Positions 42,997 through 53,118 of a stretch of 64,000 nt of DNA are shown piece after piece. The translations under genes and the position numbers were made by a program. Source of the DNA: Brucella oryzae (GTDB taxonomy: Bacteria > Pseudomonadota > Alphaproteobacteria > Rhizobiales > Rhizobiaceae); contig JAAVLL010000001.1 in assembly GCA_012103035.1 (NCBI GenBank), positions 1,710,501-1,774,500 on the forward strand, given 5' to 3'. How positions within the stretch are numbered: the first letter of the stretch is position 1; each line of letters starts with the position of its first letter. Under the pieces are notes generated by a model. It was not told the DNA's origin. It ran no database searches and worked only from the letters and a program-made list of their open reading frames with translations.

Positions 42997-43878
42997 TCAG
43001 TTGACCAAACCTGCATGCTTCATAGCCTGATCGATCTTCTCCGCCGTCGCCGCTTCTACAGTCACCATCGGCGACCGCAGCGCGTTTTCCACACGGCCAA
43101 GACGCGACAGCGCATATTTCGGGCCCGATGGATTCGGCTCGATGAAGAGCGCCTTGTGCAGCGGCATGAGGCGGTCCTGCAATTCGAGTGCCTTGCTGAA
43201 ATCACCAGCCTGACATGCATCCTGGAATTCGGCGCATAGACGCGGCGCGATATTCGACGTCACCGAAATGCACCCTACCCCGCCATGAGCATTAAAACCG
43301 AGGGCGGTGGCATCTTCGCCCGATAGCTGGATGAAATCCTTGCCGCAGGTTGCACGTTGTTCCGACACGCGCTCGATCTTTCCGGTCGCATCCTTGACGC
43401 CCACGATGTTCTTGTGGTCGCGAACGAGAGCGCCCATCGTTTCCGGCGTCATGTCGATGATCGAACGACCGGGAATATTGTAGATGATGAGTGGGATCGA
43501 GATGGAGCGAGCCACACGCGAGAAATGTTCGTAAAGACCACGCTGGTTCGGCTTGTTGTAATAGGGTGTGACAACGAGAACAGCATCGGCGCCAGCCTGT
43601 TCGGCATGCTGTGCCAGTTCGATCGCTTCCACCGTATTATTGGAGCCTGCACCGGCAATCACCGGAACGCGACCGGCAGCAACCTCGATGCAGACCTCAA
43701 TGACGCGCTTGTGCTCATCATGCGACAGGGTTGGCGTTTCGCCGGTCGTCCCGACCGGGACGAGCCCTTTGGTGCCTTCTTCGATCTGCCAGTTTACAAA
43801 TGCGCGAAAGGCTTTCTCGTCGAACGCTCCTTCGGAATCGAATGGCGTGACAAGCGCGGTAATTGAGCCCTTCAGCAT
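42997..43878 (-). CDS. dapA: 4-hydroxy-tetrahydrodipicolinate synthase
   Basis: An intact 293-residue aldolase-fold enzyme condensing pyruvate with aspartate semialdehyde in lysine and diaminopimelate synthesis. The N-terminal [21 protein letters not shown], the Tyr of YNIPGRSI and the Schiff-base Lys in VGVKDATG are present. The start is [10 protein letters not shown]. It lies upstream of smpB on the same strand, a common order. Confidence 0.95.
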   Translation of the reverse strand: MLKGSITALVTPFDSEGAFDEKAFRAFVNWQIEEGTKGLVPVGTTGETPTLSHDEHKRVIEVCIEVAAGRVPVIAGAGSNNTVEAIELAQHAEQAGADAVLVVTPYYNKPNQRGLYEHFSRVARSISIPLIIYNIPGRSIIDMTPETMGALVRDHKNIVGVKDATGKIERVSEQRATCGKDFIQLSGEDATALGFNAHGGVGCISVTSNIAPRLCAEFQDACQAGDFSKALELQDRLMPLHKALFIEPNPSGPKYALSRLGRVENALRSPMVTVEAATAEKIDQAMKHAGLVN

Positions 43879-44265
43879 TAGTGAACTCCTGAAAAGAAAG
43901 ACTGAACCTCTGTCCGCCAGTCATTTCAAAGGTGACCGAATACGGACGAGGCGTTGCACAATAGTCTTGCCACACGAGTGGGGCAAGCGGGGTATACAGG
44001 CAAAACAAGGGCAATAAGGCAGTTTTGCGACAAAAATACGGGATTGAGCAACCCCACCCGCTATTCATCCATCTGCCTCAAGCAATGTCACCTGCCCGAG
44101 ACAATCAAATCACAGCCGCACCTTGATGATAACGCTTTATTAAGGATAGATTCATTCCTTGAGCCTATCCTCCCAATTGAAATCGGCGGTCAAGAACCGG
44201 GCTCAGAAAAGCCGGATTTCAACAACATATTGCCCGTCAACCAAGTCTCTGTTCTAGTTAGCCAA
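43879..44265. other. Divergent intergenic region dapA / transglycosylase, with octamer repeats
   Basis: A 387-base spacer. At 44008-44023 it has two adjacent octamers (AGGGCAAT, AAGGCAGT) like those found at 61373. No gene was recognised in the rest. Confidence 0.4.
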
Positions 44266-46398
44266 TGTCAAAAACGCCGCAGCAATATCCTTGAAAAGAA
44301 AAGCACTCCTCGCGAGCTGCTTTGTTGCGGTTGCCCTGCAGCCGGTGATTTCACCCGCACAGACCTCACTGCCGCCAGACATTCCAACCCCGCTTGCACG
44401 CCCGTTCGCGCCGACGACGACTCACCAGTCGCCAATGAATCTGGTGACGCCCAAGCCACGCCCGAACACACCCGACCCGGTCGTGACTTCAGCGGTCAGC
44501 CGCATGGAAAACCCGGCGGTGATCGGCGGAACACTCAAGAGCGGCCTTGATGCCCTTTCCTCCCGTGATGCGGCGAGTGCGATTGCATTCCGCAACGGAC
44601 TGCCGCGTGGATCGCTCGATCGTCAGATTTTGACCTGGGCCATAGCCACATCCGGCCTTGATGGCGTTTCGAGCACCGAAATCGCAGCAGCGGCAGAGGA
44701 ACTGCGCGGCTGGCCCGGAACGTCGGTTCTGCGGCGCAATTCTGAGCGAGCTTTATTCAAGGAAAACCCAGCAGCCTCGACAATAATCGCGACATTTGGC
44801 AATGCAAAGCCACAGACCACTGAAGGTATGATCCTTCTCGCCCGTGCCTATGTCAGCACTGGAAATGCCGGCAAAGCACGTGGACTGCTTTCGCCATGGT
44901 GGGCCACACAGCGCCTTTCCGCTGATGACGAACAAAAGATTCTGAAAGAGTTTTCAAACGTTCTGACGCGCGAGGACCATCAGCGCCGTATTCTGCGCTC
45001 TTTATATAATGGCCGCATGCAGTCCGCCAAACTTCTCGCAGGCCCCGCGCAAGCCCAATCGCTCTACAACGCCTTTGCTGCGGTCGCGCAAAATCTCAGA
45101 ATGCAGCCAAGACGATAGCGGATGTTGATCGTACATGGCAGGGTAACGCAGCTTTTCAGTTCCTGAAGATTCGCTACCTGCGTCGCGCCGAACGCTATAA
45201 TGAAGCGGCAGAACTCATGTTGAAGGCACCACGCCAGGCATCGGCACTTGTCGACCCGGATGCCTGGTGGGTCGAACGTCGCATCCTGTCACGGGAACTG
45301 CTCGATCTTGGCAAGCCGGAGCTCGCCTATAAGCTTGTCTCAGCCCACGCAGCCGAATCGCCCACCATGGCCGCAGAGGCGGAATTCCATGCCGGATGGT
45401 ATGCACTTCGCGCCCTGAACCAACCGAAGACGGCTGCACCACATTTTGCGAAGATCGCAGAAATCTCGTCGCGTCCAATTTCGGCGTCTCGCGCCTTTAC
45501 TGGCTCGGACGGTCGGCAGAAGCCGGCGCCGGTGGCGATGCGCGCGATTATTACCGCCACTCCGCCCATTTCGGCACAACATTCTACGGACAACTTTCAG
45601 CTGCCAAACTGAGTGAGAAAGCGCCGGAGCTTATCTATCCACGGCCAACCGAAGCGGACCGCACACGTTTTGCAGGCCGTCCCGCCGTACAGGCAATCAA
45701 GCGGCTGGAACAGGTCGGCTACAGCAATCGCGCAACGACGCTTTACAACCAGCTTTCGCGGGAGCTCAACAGTGTCGGTGAACTGGCTCTGCTGGCAGTT
45801 ATGGCTGAGCGCAACGAAAATCACTATCTGGCATTGCGCGTCGGCAAAACCGCAGCATTACGCGGTCTTGACGTTGGTGCTCTGTCGCACCCGCTCGGCG
45901 CAATTCCTGCCAATGCGAATATAAGCGGATCGGGCAAAGCCCTCGCCTATGCCATTGCACGACAGGAAAGCGAGTTCAACGTCGGTGCGGTTTCAAAAGC
46001 AGGCGCGCGCGGCTTGCTGCAACTTATGCCGGCAACCGCAAAAGCGTAGCAACTCGAAACGGCATGAGCTTCTCCGCACCGCGCCTCACAACGGATGCTG
46101 GATATAATGCGACTCTAGGTGCACATTTTCTGGGGAGCAGCTTGACCGCTTCAACGGATCTTACGTTCTTACCTTTGCCGGCTACAACGCCGGGCCCCGT
46201 CGAGCCTCCGAGTGGGTTGAGAAATATGGCGACCCGCGCGGTAAGCCAATCGATCAGGTCGTGGACTGGATCGAACGTATCCCTTATTCCGAGACGCGGA
46301 ACTATGTTCAGCGCGTAATGGAAAATTACGAAGTCTATAAGGCGCGTCTGACGGGCACCGCCGATATCAAGGCCGATCTGATTTACGGCCGACGTTAA
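44266..46398 (+). CDS. Soluble lytic transglycosylase (Slt70-like), about five frameshifts
   Basis: A periplasmic murein hydrolase. Restoring one A near 44275 extends the frame to ATG 44266 and a signal peptide (KRKALLASCFVAVALQPVIS...). A long helical superhelix follows, including KAPRQASALVDPDAWWVERR. The C-terminal catalytic domain starts at AYAIARQESEFN (catalytic Glu), then GLLQLMPATAKA and YVLTFAGYNAGP. Breaks lie near 45105, 45465, 46048 and 46140. The repaired length of about 710 residues is normal. It ends 27 bases before the second 141-bp repeat's left hairpin. Confidence 0.87.
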
Positions 46399-46424
46399 GC
46401 TGTCCAAATTGCAAGAAAACAAAA

Positions 46425-46601
46425 AGCAGGCGAATAGCCTGCTCAGACTGCTGACAAACCTCCGGCAGGGTCAAAATGACCTCAGATTCACGGAACGTCC
46501 CAGATTCAGAACGTGAACAAATCGGAATCAAAACCCTCGTTCTTGACTGCTTCCAAAAATCGAGGGGTTTGTAATCAATCTGAGCAGGCTATTCGCCTGC
46601 T
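46425..46601 (+). repeat. Repeat copy 2 (core 46443-46583) with flanking terminator hairpins
   Basis: The 141-base core is identical to copy 1 base for base. It lies between the convergent transglycosylase gene and the HhH-protein gene. The flanks are the 19-base hairpins AGCAGGCGAATAGCCTGCT (46425-46443, preceded by AAAA) and AGCAGGCTATTCGCCTGCT (46583-46601, followed by TTTT). Each shares its last or first base with the core. The loops GAATA and TATTC are reverse complements, so the two flanks are exact inverted copies. Confidence 0.9.
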
Positions 46602-47245
46602 TTTTGCCCGTCGTGATTTTGGTTTGGCAGCCGTTTTTGGGATTTTGCCGCTTTCTTGGCCCCGGTCTTGTTCGCCGCATTCGCCAGCCTGGCAGCTTGC
46701 CCGATCCAGCCTTCACGCTCCACACGCCGCGGAAAACCCATATTCCGCTCGATCCAGCGCGATTCGTCATCACTCCAATTGGCAATCTGGTCATAGTGAA
46801 ACACGCCAATTTCGTTGAGCAATCCCTGAACTGCCTTGCCGATACCTTTAATAACAGTGAGGTCATCAGGCTTTCCAAGGCGCGCAGCTTCCAGAAGCTC
46901 AGGACGCCCCGGATCGCGCACAGGCTCCGCATCCGCCCCTGCTTTTTCCGTTGGCAAAGACCAATTCCCAACGACTTCAGCATCGGGTACAGACTCCAAC
47001 TGAAGCTTTTCCGGCTCAGTCGGTTGGTATGAAGTGCTGGATTCTTCAATTTTTGCCGGTGTTTCGGCCCGCCCGGTCTCTTCCCGCTTTTCGTCGACAG
47101 GCAATGTGGCGTGTGCCGCAGCGATGATTGTGCGCTCATGGTCCGGCATCGACCCACTTCTGCGCCGTATGAAACGGCCCAGAAGACAGCCGATAACAAA
47201 CGCGATGGCGACAAGAACAGCCAGTTGAACAATCAGCAACGGCAT
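46589..47245 (-). CDS. Membrane-anchored helix-hairpin-helix protein
   Basis: An intact 218-residue protein. An N-terminal membrane helix (MPLLIVQLAVLVAIAFVIG) is followed by an acidic linker. The C-terminal domain DDLTVIKGIGKAVQGLLNEI (then GVFHYDQIANWSDDE) is of the type often annotated as a predicted flap-endonuclease-like 5' nuclease. Function unproven. Its stop lies inside the right hairpin of repeat copy 2. Confidence 0.72.
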   Translation of the reverse strand: MPLLIVQLAVLVAIAFVIGCLLGRFIRRRSGSMPDHERTIIAAAHATLPVDEKREETGRAETPAKIEESSTSYQPTEPEKLQLESVPDAEVVGNWSLPTEKAGADAEPVRDPGRPELLEAARLGKPDDLTVIKGIGKAVQGLLNEIGVFHYDQIANWSDDESRWIERNMGFPRRVEREGWIGQAARLANAANKTGAKKAAKSQKRLPNQNHDGQKAGE

Positions 47246-47340
47246 ATGGTTTCCTCGTACTCCAGATTACTCAAGCTCGACGAACATATTCGCCGTCAAT
47301 TTTTCTCCGCCCCAAATTCGCTGCCGCTATTTTGAAGCGG

Positions 47341-47472
47341 TCAGCCAGCCACGCCCGCGCCGATCAGAACGGCCAAAACGAGAACCGGCCAAAACGATAC
47401 GGCTAAATAAAGCATTGTCAGGTCCGCTTTCTGTTCCGGAAACGCAACATATGATCCGCTATGCCTATTCAT
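47341..47472 (-). CDS. Possible 43-aa membrane protein
   Basis: A short frame from ATG 47470-47472 to TGA 47341-47343 in the spacer between the BON protein and the HhH protein, same strand as both. The N-terminus is polar (MNRHSGSYVAFPEQKADLT). A single hydrophobic helix (MLYLAVSFWPVLVLAVLIGA) ends at GVAG. The reading frame is unbroken and membrane-protein-like, but no clear ribosome-binding site is seen. The internal Met of MLYLAV is another possible start. Confidence 0.42.
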   Translation of the reverse strand: MNRHSGSYVAFPEQKADLTMLYLAVSFWPVLVLAVLIGAGVAG

Positions 47473-47572
47473 AGAGGGAAAGGAAAGGCCCGAACAGGCG
47501 GGCTGTCAATTCCGAACAGAAAACTAACGGGGACGACGCTACGGACCCGGTTACCTTTCGCAACAATGGAAT

Positions 47573-48205
47573 TTACGGCTTGCTGATCTCGGCTTGCCCC
47601 AGTTTCAAATCGAAGGGAAGCGGCGGATTCAATTGCGATTGTATCTTTCGATAGCTGGCATCGTCAGTCGCCTTACCTTTAATCGAGATACTGGAATCAG
47701 AGATATCGATTTCCCTTCCCTCAAGCTCGACACGAGCCGCAAGGCAAACTCCACCGATTCTGCAAAATTTGCCGGACTCCGCGACTTACCGCCATTTCAT
47801 CGTCAAGAGGTATATCCGGAGCCACACTTTCCGCCATAGTCATAATGCGGTCTCTAACGTCATTATCCGGGACCGAACCAGACAGGACAATTCCGTCTGC
47901 ATTCTTCTTTATCTGTAAAGATAAGGCGATACGAGCGGGAGAACCCCCGTCAGATCGGTAATCTCCCGAATGCCTCTTACCTGCTCCAGTGCGATTTTTG
48001 CGGCGGATTGATTTTCTGGATTGGGTGCTATGCCTTTAAGTGTCACATCACGACCGTCCACATCAAAGCCCGCCCATGTGTATGGAGCAAGTGCCTCGCC
48101 GGTACGCGCCGCGATGTCCGTCTCGACCCGGTCGGCACCAAACCAGAGGGCAAGCGCTGTTAGCGCTGCGGTCCACGTTACACCGGGCCAAAACCATTTG
48201 AACAT
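47573..48205 (-). CDS. BON-domain protein with N-terminal membrane anchor, frameshifted
   Basis: The N-terminus MFKWFWPGVTWTAALTALAL is a membrane anchor or signal. BON-like (OsmY/nodulation) segments follow: GFDVDGRDVTLKGIAPNPEN, ADGIVLSGSVPDNDVRDRIM and later EGREIDISDSSISIKGKATD. At least three small breaks lie between 47920 and 47700. The C-terminus ends ...GQAEISKP at TAA 47573-47575. BON domains bind lipids or sugars at the cell envelope. It is shorter than OmpA-BON fusion proteins, but the later part could be missing. Confidence 0.7.
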
Positions 48206-48330
48206 GTCGCGACGTCTCCACGCTGGAAATTATCGGATACGAAACAGCGAAGCAGATGCCGCTTTCTCATTCGTACAAAGACTGAGTTTTCGGTGAAAGC
48301 AAGATCGCAACCTTGAAAATCTGCAAACAA

Positions 48331-48355
48331 AACCCGGCAGCGATGCTGCCGGGTT
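48331..48355 (-). terminator. Terminator downstream of porin copy A
   Basis: A perfect 10-bp GC-rich stem (AACCCGGCAG at 48331-48340, CTGCCGGGTT at 48346-48355) with a 5-base loop. In the minus direction a TTTTG tail follows. It lies 21 bases after the porin stop. Confidence 0.8.
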
Positions 48356-48374
48356 CTTTGAACAATCCCAGAGG

Positions 48375-49565
48375 GATTAGAACGAGCGCTGGAAGCGGAC
48401 CATACCCTGCCAAGCGTCTTCGCCCTTCAGGACGGAGTTCTTGTCGTCCCACTTGGTGTAGGAAACTTCCGGGGTGATCGTGAAGCCAGGAACCAGTTCG
48501 TAAGCAACGTTGGCGGTTGCAGCGAAGGTTTCGGAGTCGTCGTAGGCGAGCTGCACGTTGAAGGTAGCCTTTTCGGTTGCCTTGTAAGCAGCGCCACCCC
48601 ATACAGCCCAGTCGCCGCCCCACGTGCCGTAGAAGCTGTTGATCTGGCGGATACCGCGATCACGACCATTGGCATCCGTGTAGACGTACTGATAGGTGTC
48701 GTCGTTCGACTTGTAACCACCCATGACCCAGACCGAGAACTGATCCGTGACGTTAATGTCTGCGCGAATCTTACCGGCCCATTCTTCATTATAGGCGTCG
48801 TAAGCTGCAACACCCGTGATCGAACCCCAGCCGCCAGCGTACTTCAGACCGGCAACGACATGCGGCATGTAATCATCGATCTTGCCGGAGATGGTATATT
48901 CAGCACCCGTGTTAACGTCGACGTACGTGCCGGTGTCAACATCAACCGTATTGCCCTGTTCAAGCGACAGGATAGCCGAGAAACCATTGCCGCCTGTGAA
49001 GGTGTAGCTGATGAGACCGGTGCGGTAGCCGCCAGCGAGGATGACGTCGTCGTTGATGACGTTGCCGAGGTAACCAGGGAAGGTTACGAAGGCCGATTCG
49101 TCAAGGCCGACGCGCAGGCCGCCGAGCTGGATGTAACCGAAACGCAGGGTGCCGGTCGAGCCGGAGTCCACGCCGTCAGCCCACTGGAAACGCATTTCCG
49201 AATAGGTCTTGAGGGTGCCGAGTTCGGTTTCCGAAGCCGTCGATACCTTGAGTGCGAAACGAGCAAGTTTGGACCAGGTGTCGCGGTCGGTGTCGACATT
49301 GCCGTCACGGTCCTGAAGCCACGACCGTAAACGTTATCACCGCCAGCAGCGTCGTAACGGACATAACCATGGATGCGCAGGCAGGTTTCGGTGCCTGGGA
49401 TGTAGAAATAGCCGGCGCCGTAAGCATCGCAGACGCGGACATATTCAACGGCTTCTGGCTCTGGCGCGACGATTGCGTCGGCGGCCTGAGCGCCGGAAGC
49501 TGCAACCAGAGCTGCAGCGGAGCCAAGGAGAAGGCTCTTGATGTTCATTTCTGACCTCCAGTCAA
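48375..49565. repeat. Inverted duplicate arm A (porin copy A)
   Basis: About 1.19 kb matching 50409-51600 in opposite orientation. The match starts 17 bases before the ATG (TTGACTGGAGGTCAGAA, holding the ribosome-binding site) and stops 2 bases beyond the stop codon. Apart from a missing A near 49314, I saw no difference in the translated parts. Confidence 0.85.
48377..49548 (-). CDS. Omp2-type porin, copy A, one frameshift
   Basis: An outer-membrane trimeric porin of the alphaproteobacterial Porin_2 (Omp2a/Omp2b) family. The signal peptide [20 protein letters not shown] ends at ...[25 protein letters not shown] holds the two Cys. The barrel ends in a C-terminal Phe (MVRFQRSF). One A is missing near 49314 compared with copy B (ttcagg versus ttcaagg), which splits the frame. 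Otherwise it is identical to copy B. Given the window's many homopolymer errors, this is probably a sequence error rather than a pseudogene. Confidence 0.85.
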
Positions 49566-50131
49566 AGTTAAAAATGGGTCTGGGCATTCTGATTTGGCTG
49601 AAGGACAACCTGTCCCCATCCCCTTTTGAAAAAGTCGCCCCGAAGCGCTCCTTCTTCTGGATGTGAAGATACTCGCCCGTTTTCTCGTTTCAACATCGAA
49701 TGCACTCTCCCAACCTTTCTCGTGCTTGTATGAGGGATGGTTGTTGCAGAAAGACACGAAATTGCCCGTTTTCGGCTGGGCAATTTAGGGTTTATTAACA
49801 TGAGTAAACGCGAATTAACGGGTCTTAACGCTTGAAAACACGCGATATTTAGCATCGACGCTATTTCTAACACACGAATCCGCGACTTCTCTGTTTCAAG
49901 CGGAGAATATGTCAGAGTACCGTCATGAACCGCGACATTGATCGCTTTCGGGGCGAATCTTCCCGCCTTTCACGCCGTGTGATTGGCCCGGGAGGGCCTG
50001 GGGAAAAGGCTCCGATTCCACACACATTACTGATTGCGCATATATAAAGTGCGATAATTCGCAGGAAAATTTACCAGTTGGCGCGCAATTCGCTTGAAAT
50101 GACAAAGCGTACCGGCTATCTCGCCCTTACC
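49549..50131. other. Porin A leader region with hairpin
   Basis: A 583-base region upstream of porin copy A. It holds one perfect 9-bp hairpin (AAATTGCCC at 49759-49767, GGGCAATTT at 49778-49786, loop 10) of unknown role. No gene was recognised. It must also contain the promoter for tRNA-Ser. Confidence 0.4.
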
Positions 50132-50222
50132 GGAGAGGTGGCCGAGTGGTCGAAGGCGCTCCCCTGCTAAGGGAGTAGACCTCATAAGGGTCTCGTGGGT
50201 TCGAATCCCATCCTCTCCGCCA
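50132..50222 (+). tRNA. tRNA-Ser (anticodon GCU)
   Basis: A complete class II tRNA: acceptor stem GGAGAGG pairing with CCTCTCC, D arm GCCGAGTGGTCGAAGGC, anticodon loop CTGCTAA (anticodon GCT in DNA), a long variable arm, T loop GGTTCGAATCC and an encoded 3' CCA. It lies between the two divergent porin genes, on the strand of copy B. Confidence 0.96.
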
Positions 50223-50408
50223 GTTGTTTCAAGCAAGTTTCCTCACAAAATAAGATCCAGATTGCCTCGCGGCGTGCATTTTCGTGTTTTCATGCACCAT
50301 ATCCAGGCATATGAGGCCACCGCCCCAAATTCCTGATTTTTCGGAGTTGAAGTTTGTCAATCTGATAACATACTGAAAACGTTGTTCTATTTCTAGAATC
50401 TCCGATTC

Positions 50409-51600
50409 TTGACTGGAGGTCAGAAATGAACATCAAGAGCCTTCTCCTTGGCTCCGCTGCAGCTCTGGTTGCAGCTTCCGGCGCTCAGGCCGCCGACGCA
50501 ATCGTCGCGCCAGAGCCAGAAGCCGTTGAATATGTCCGCGTCTGCGATGCTTACGGCGCCGGCTATTTCTACATCCCAGGCACCGAAACCTGCCTGCGCA
50601 TCCATGGTTATGTCCGTTACGACGCTGCTGGCGGTGATAACGTTTACGGTCGTGGCTTCAAGGACCGTGACGGCAATGTCGACACCGACCGCGACACCTG
50701 GTCCAAACTTGCTCGTTTCGCACTCAAGGTATCGACGGCTTCGGAAACCGAACTCGGCACCCTCAAGACCTATTCGGAAATGCGTTTCCAGTGGGCTGAC
50801 GGCGTGGACTCCGGCTCGACCGGCACCCTGCGTTTCGGTTACATCCAGCTCGGCGGCCTGCGCGTCGGCCTTGACGAATCGGCCTTCGTAACCTTCCCTG
50901 GTTACCTCGGCAACGTCATCAACGACGACGTCATCCTCGCTGGCGGCTACCGCACCGGTCTCATCAGCTACACCTTCACAGGCGGCAATGGTTTCTCGGC
51001 TATCCTGTCGCTTGAACAGGGCAATACGGTTGATGTTGACACCGGCACGTACGTCGACGTTAACACGGGTGCTGAATATACCATCTCCGGCAAGATCGAT
51101 GATTACATGCCGCATGTCGTTGCCGGTCTGAAGTACGCTGGCGGCTGGGGTTCGATCACGGGTGTTGCAGCTTACGACGCCTATAATGAAGAATGGGCCG
51201 GTAAGATTCGCGCAGACATTAACGTCACGGATCAGTTCTCGGTCTGGGTCATGGGTGGTTACAAGTCGAACGACGACACCTATCAGTACGTCTACACGGA
51301 TGCCAATGGTCGTGATCGCGGTATCCGCCAGATCAACAGCTTCTACGGCACGTGGGGCGGCGACTGGGCTGTATGGGGTGGCGCTGCTTACAAGGCAACC
51401 GAAAAGGCTACCTTCAACGTGCAGCTCGCCTACGACGACTCCGAAACCTTCGCTGCAACCGCCAACGTTGCTTACGAACTGGTTCCTGGCTTCACGATCA
51501 CCCCGGAAGTTTCCTACACCAAGTGGGACGACAAGAACTCCGTCCTGAAGGGCGAAGACGCTTGGCAGGGTATGGTCCGCTTCCAGCGCTCGTTCTAATC
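50409..51600. repeat. Inverted duplicate arm B (porin copy B)
   Basis: The partner of 48375-49565 in opposite orientation, about 1.19 kb. The identical region includes the ribosome-binding site TTGACTGGAGGTCAG and the whole coding sequence. The flanking DNA on both sides is unrelated, including different terminators. Confidence 0.85.
50426..51598 (+). CDS. Omp2-type porin, copy B
   Basis: An intact 390-residue porin. A signal peptide ends at QAADA, then [20 protein letters not shown], a 16-strand-type barrel and a C-terminal Phe. Its ribosome-binding site is GGAGG, 7 bases before the ATG. It is general diffusion channel material by family. In Brucella the equivalents are omp2a and omp2b, but with both copies identical here neither symbol can be assigned. 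Confidence 0.93.
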   Translation: MNIKSLLLGSAAALVAASGAQAADAIVAPEPEAVEYVRVCDAYGAGYFYIPGTETCLRIHGYVRYDAAGGDNVYGRGFKDRDGNVDTDRDTWSKLARFALKVSTASETELGTLKTYSEMRFQWADGVDSGSTGTLRFGYIQLGGLRVGLDESAFVTFPGYLGNVINDDVILAGGYRTGLISYTFTGGNGFSAILSLEQGNTVDVDTGTYVDVNTGAEYTISGKIDDYMPHVVAGLKYAGGWGSITGVAAYDAYNEEWAGKIRADINVTDQFSVWVMGGYKSNDDTYQYVYTDANGRDRGIRQINSFYGTWGGDWAVWGGAAYKATEKATFNVQLAYDDSETFAATANVAYELVPGFTITPEVSYTKWDDKNSVLKGEDAWQGMVRFQRSF

Positions 51601-51620
51601 AGATCGACGCTTGAGCAAAA

Positions 51621-51646
51621 TGCGCCAACGGGAAACCGTTGGCGCA
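51621..51646 (+). terminator. Terminator downstream of porin copy B
   Basis: A perfect 11-bp stem (TGCGCCAACGG at 51621-51631, CCGTTGGCGCA at 51636-51646) with loop GAAA, 22 bases after the stop. No T tract follows. Confidence 0.65.
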
Positions 51647-51875
51647 CATCCATTTGAAACATAGCTCACGAATGCATGAATTCCGATCCTTCAGAAATGG
51701 GGATTTCGAAAAGGATCGAAAAACGAGGGGAGTTGCGGGGACGACAAAACTTTGGGGCAATAGCTGGTCTTTTAGAAGGATCCAAACATGTCTCCGCATA
51801 AAGTTAGCTCACTTATCTTGTGTTCCGGGAATTATTTCATTAATTGTGCGTCTCATATATCTATGGGGGCATGCA

Positions 51876-52797
51876 ATGATCGTCGTTGGGGAAACGAAGA
51901 TCGATATGGGCGATAAGTTTACGCCGATAGTCGACTACAACCTTCAGTATACATCCAACAAAGCCCGAACCACCGGCTTGTCGAACAATTTTCGGTGGCG
52001 GAACTGACGGGGAAATATATCAACATCCTATGGGATGACGGGTCACACAAGTATAATGTTAGGTCGTTTCTTGGCGAGATTGACGAAATTCTGAAGGGTG
52101 AACGCTTTTCAGGCTTCGATCAGGAAATGCTCGATTCCGTCATCGGCTCTCTTCGTGAGCGCGGCAATAGCAATGCAACCATCAATAGAAAGATGGCTGC
52201 GCTGAGCAAGCTGCTGCGAAAGGCGCACAAAATGGGGATATCTTCAATCTACCGGAATTCGTCCGGCAGAAAGAGCGTGTGGGACGTATTCGATTTCTTG
52301 AATATGAGGAAGAAAAGCGCCTGTTCGCCGCGATCAAATCGCGCTGTGAAGATAGCTACCGGTTATCCCTGTTTCTGGTCGATACAGGCTGTCGCCTTGG
52401 GAAGCAATCGGCGTTACCTGGAACGATATTCAGGATCACCGGGTTACATTCTGGCTAACAAAATCAAATCGCAGCCGCACTGTCCCTCTTACCCGTCGTG
52501 CCAATAAAGCAGCACACATTCCACATGAGAAGCTCAAAGGCCCTTCTCAATGCTCAATCAGGTCCGGTTCCGCCAGATCTGGAATGAAGCAAAATGGAAG
52601 TTGGGCTTGGCACGGACGATCAGGTCGTTCCGCACATTCTTCGTCATACATGTGCATCCCGTCTGGTCCGCGGTGGTATCGATATTCGTCGGGTTCAGAT
52701 GTGGCTGGGTCACCAGACGCTGCAGATGACCATGCGTTATGCACATCTGGCAACGCACGACCTCGACTCATGCGTGAAAGTGCTTGAAATTCACTAA
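51876..52797 (+). CDS. Tyrosine recombinase / phage integrase family, five or more frameshifts
   Basis: An N-terminal SAM-like core-binding part (KGERFSGFDQEMLDSVIGSL...NATINRKMAALSKLLRK) and a catalytic domain: Arg in DTGCRLGEAI, HILRHTCASRLV, QMWLGHQ and the Tyr in MTMRYAHLA. Breaks lie near 51985, 52235 (G run), 52395 (G run), 52545 and 52608. Each is fixed by one added base, so the gene may be intact in the organism. No phage structural genes are nearby. I could not find a copy of the tRNA-Ser 3' end beside it. Confidence 0.78.
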
Positions 52798-53118
52798 GTG
52801 ATTTCGGCACCTCCGCTTTCGAGATTCGATAGCCAGCCACTGGCAACATGGCTGTGGCATTGGCTGTTCATTTATGCTCGATTCCAGCCTGGATTGCTCG
52901 GTCAAAGGTGACACAGCCCTTGAAACCCGACTGACAGGTTTCAGTTCCGAAGAAGCGCCTCGCTTATTCAGCCGTCATAGAATCATTGTGATGGAACCTG
53001 CCAATACAAGTTGCTATGCCTTTCATAGTGGGACAGGCGCAGGTAACTGACGGCATATCCAGCCCTTCGGCTCGTCCTCTTCACACTGTGCTGGACTGAG
53101 AATCGACTGGAAATCACC
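52798..53118. other. Intergenic region after the recombinase gene
   Basis: 321 bases with no gene seen. One small hairpin (GAAACC with GGTTTC, around 52922-52942) is present. The promoter of the aminotransferase gene should be here. Confidence 0.35.

Noticed and set aside
49305..49320. Porin copy A as a pseudogene
   Set aside because: The only lesion is one missing A relative to copy B, of the same kind as dozens of probable sequence errors in the window.
50420..51115. Open frame antisense to porin copy B, also seen at copy A
   Set aside because: Its duplication follows from the porin duplication. It has no independent start signal or recognisable domain.
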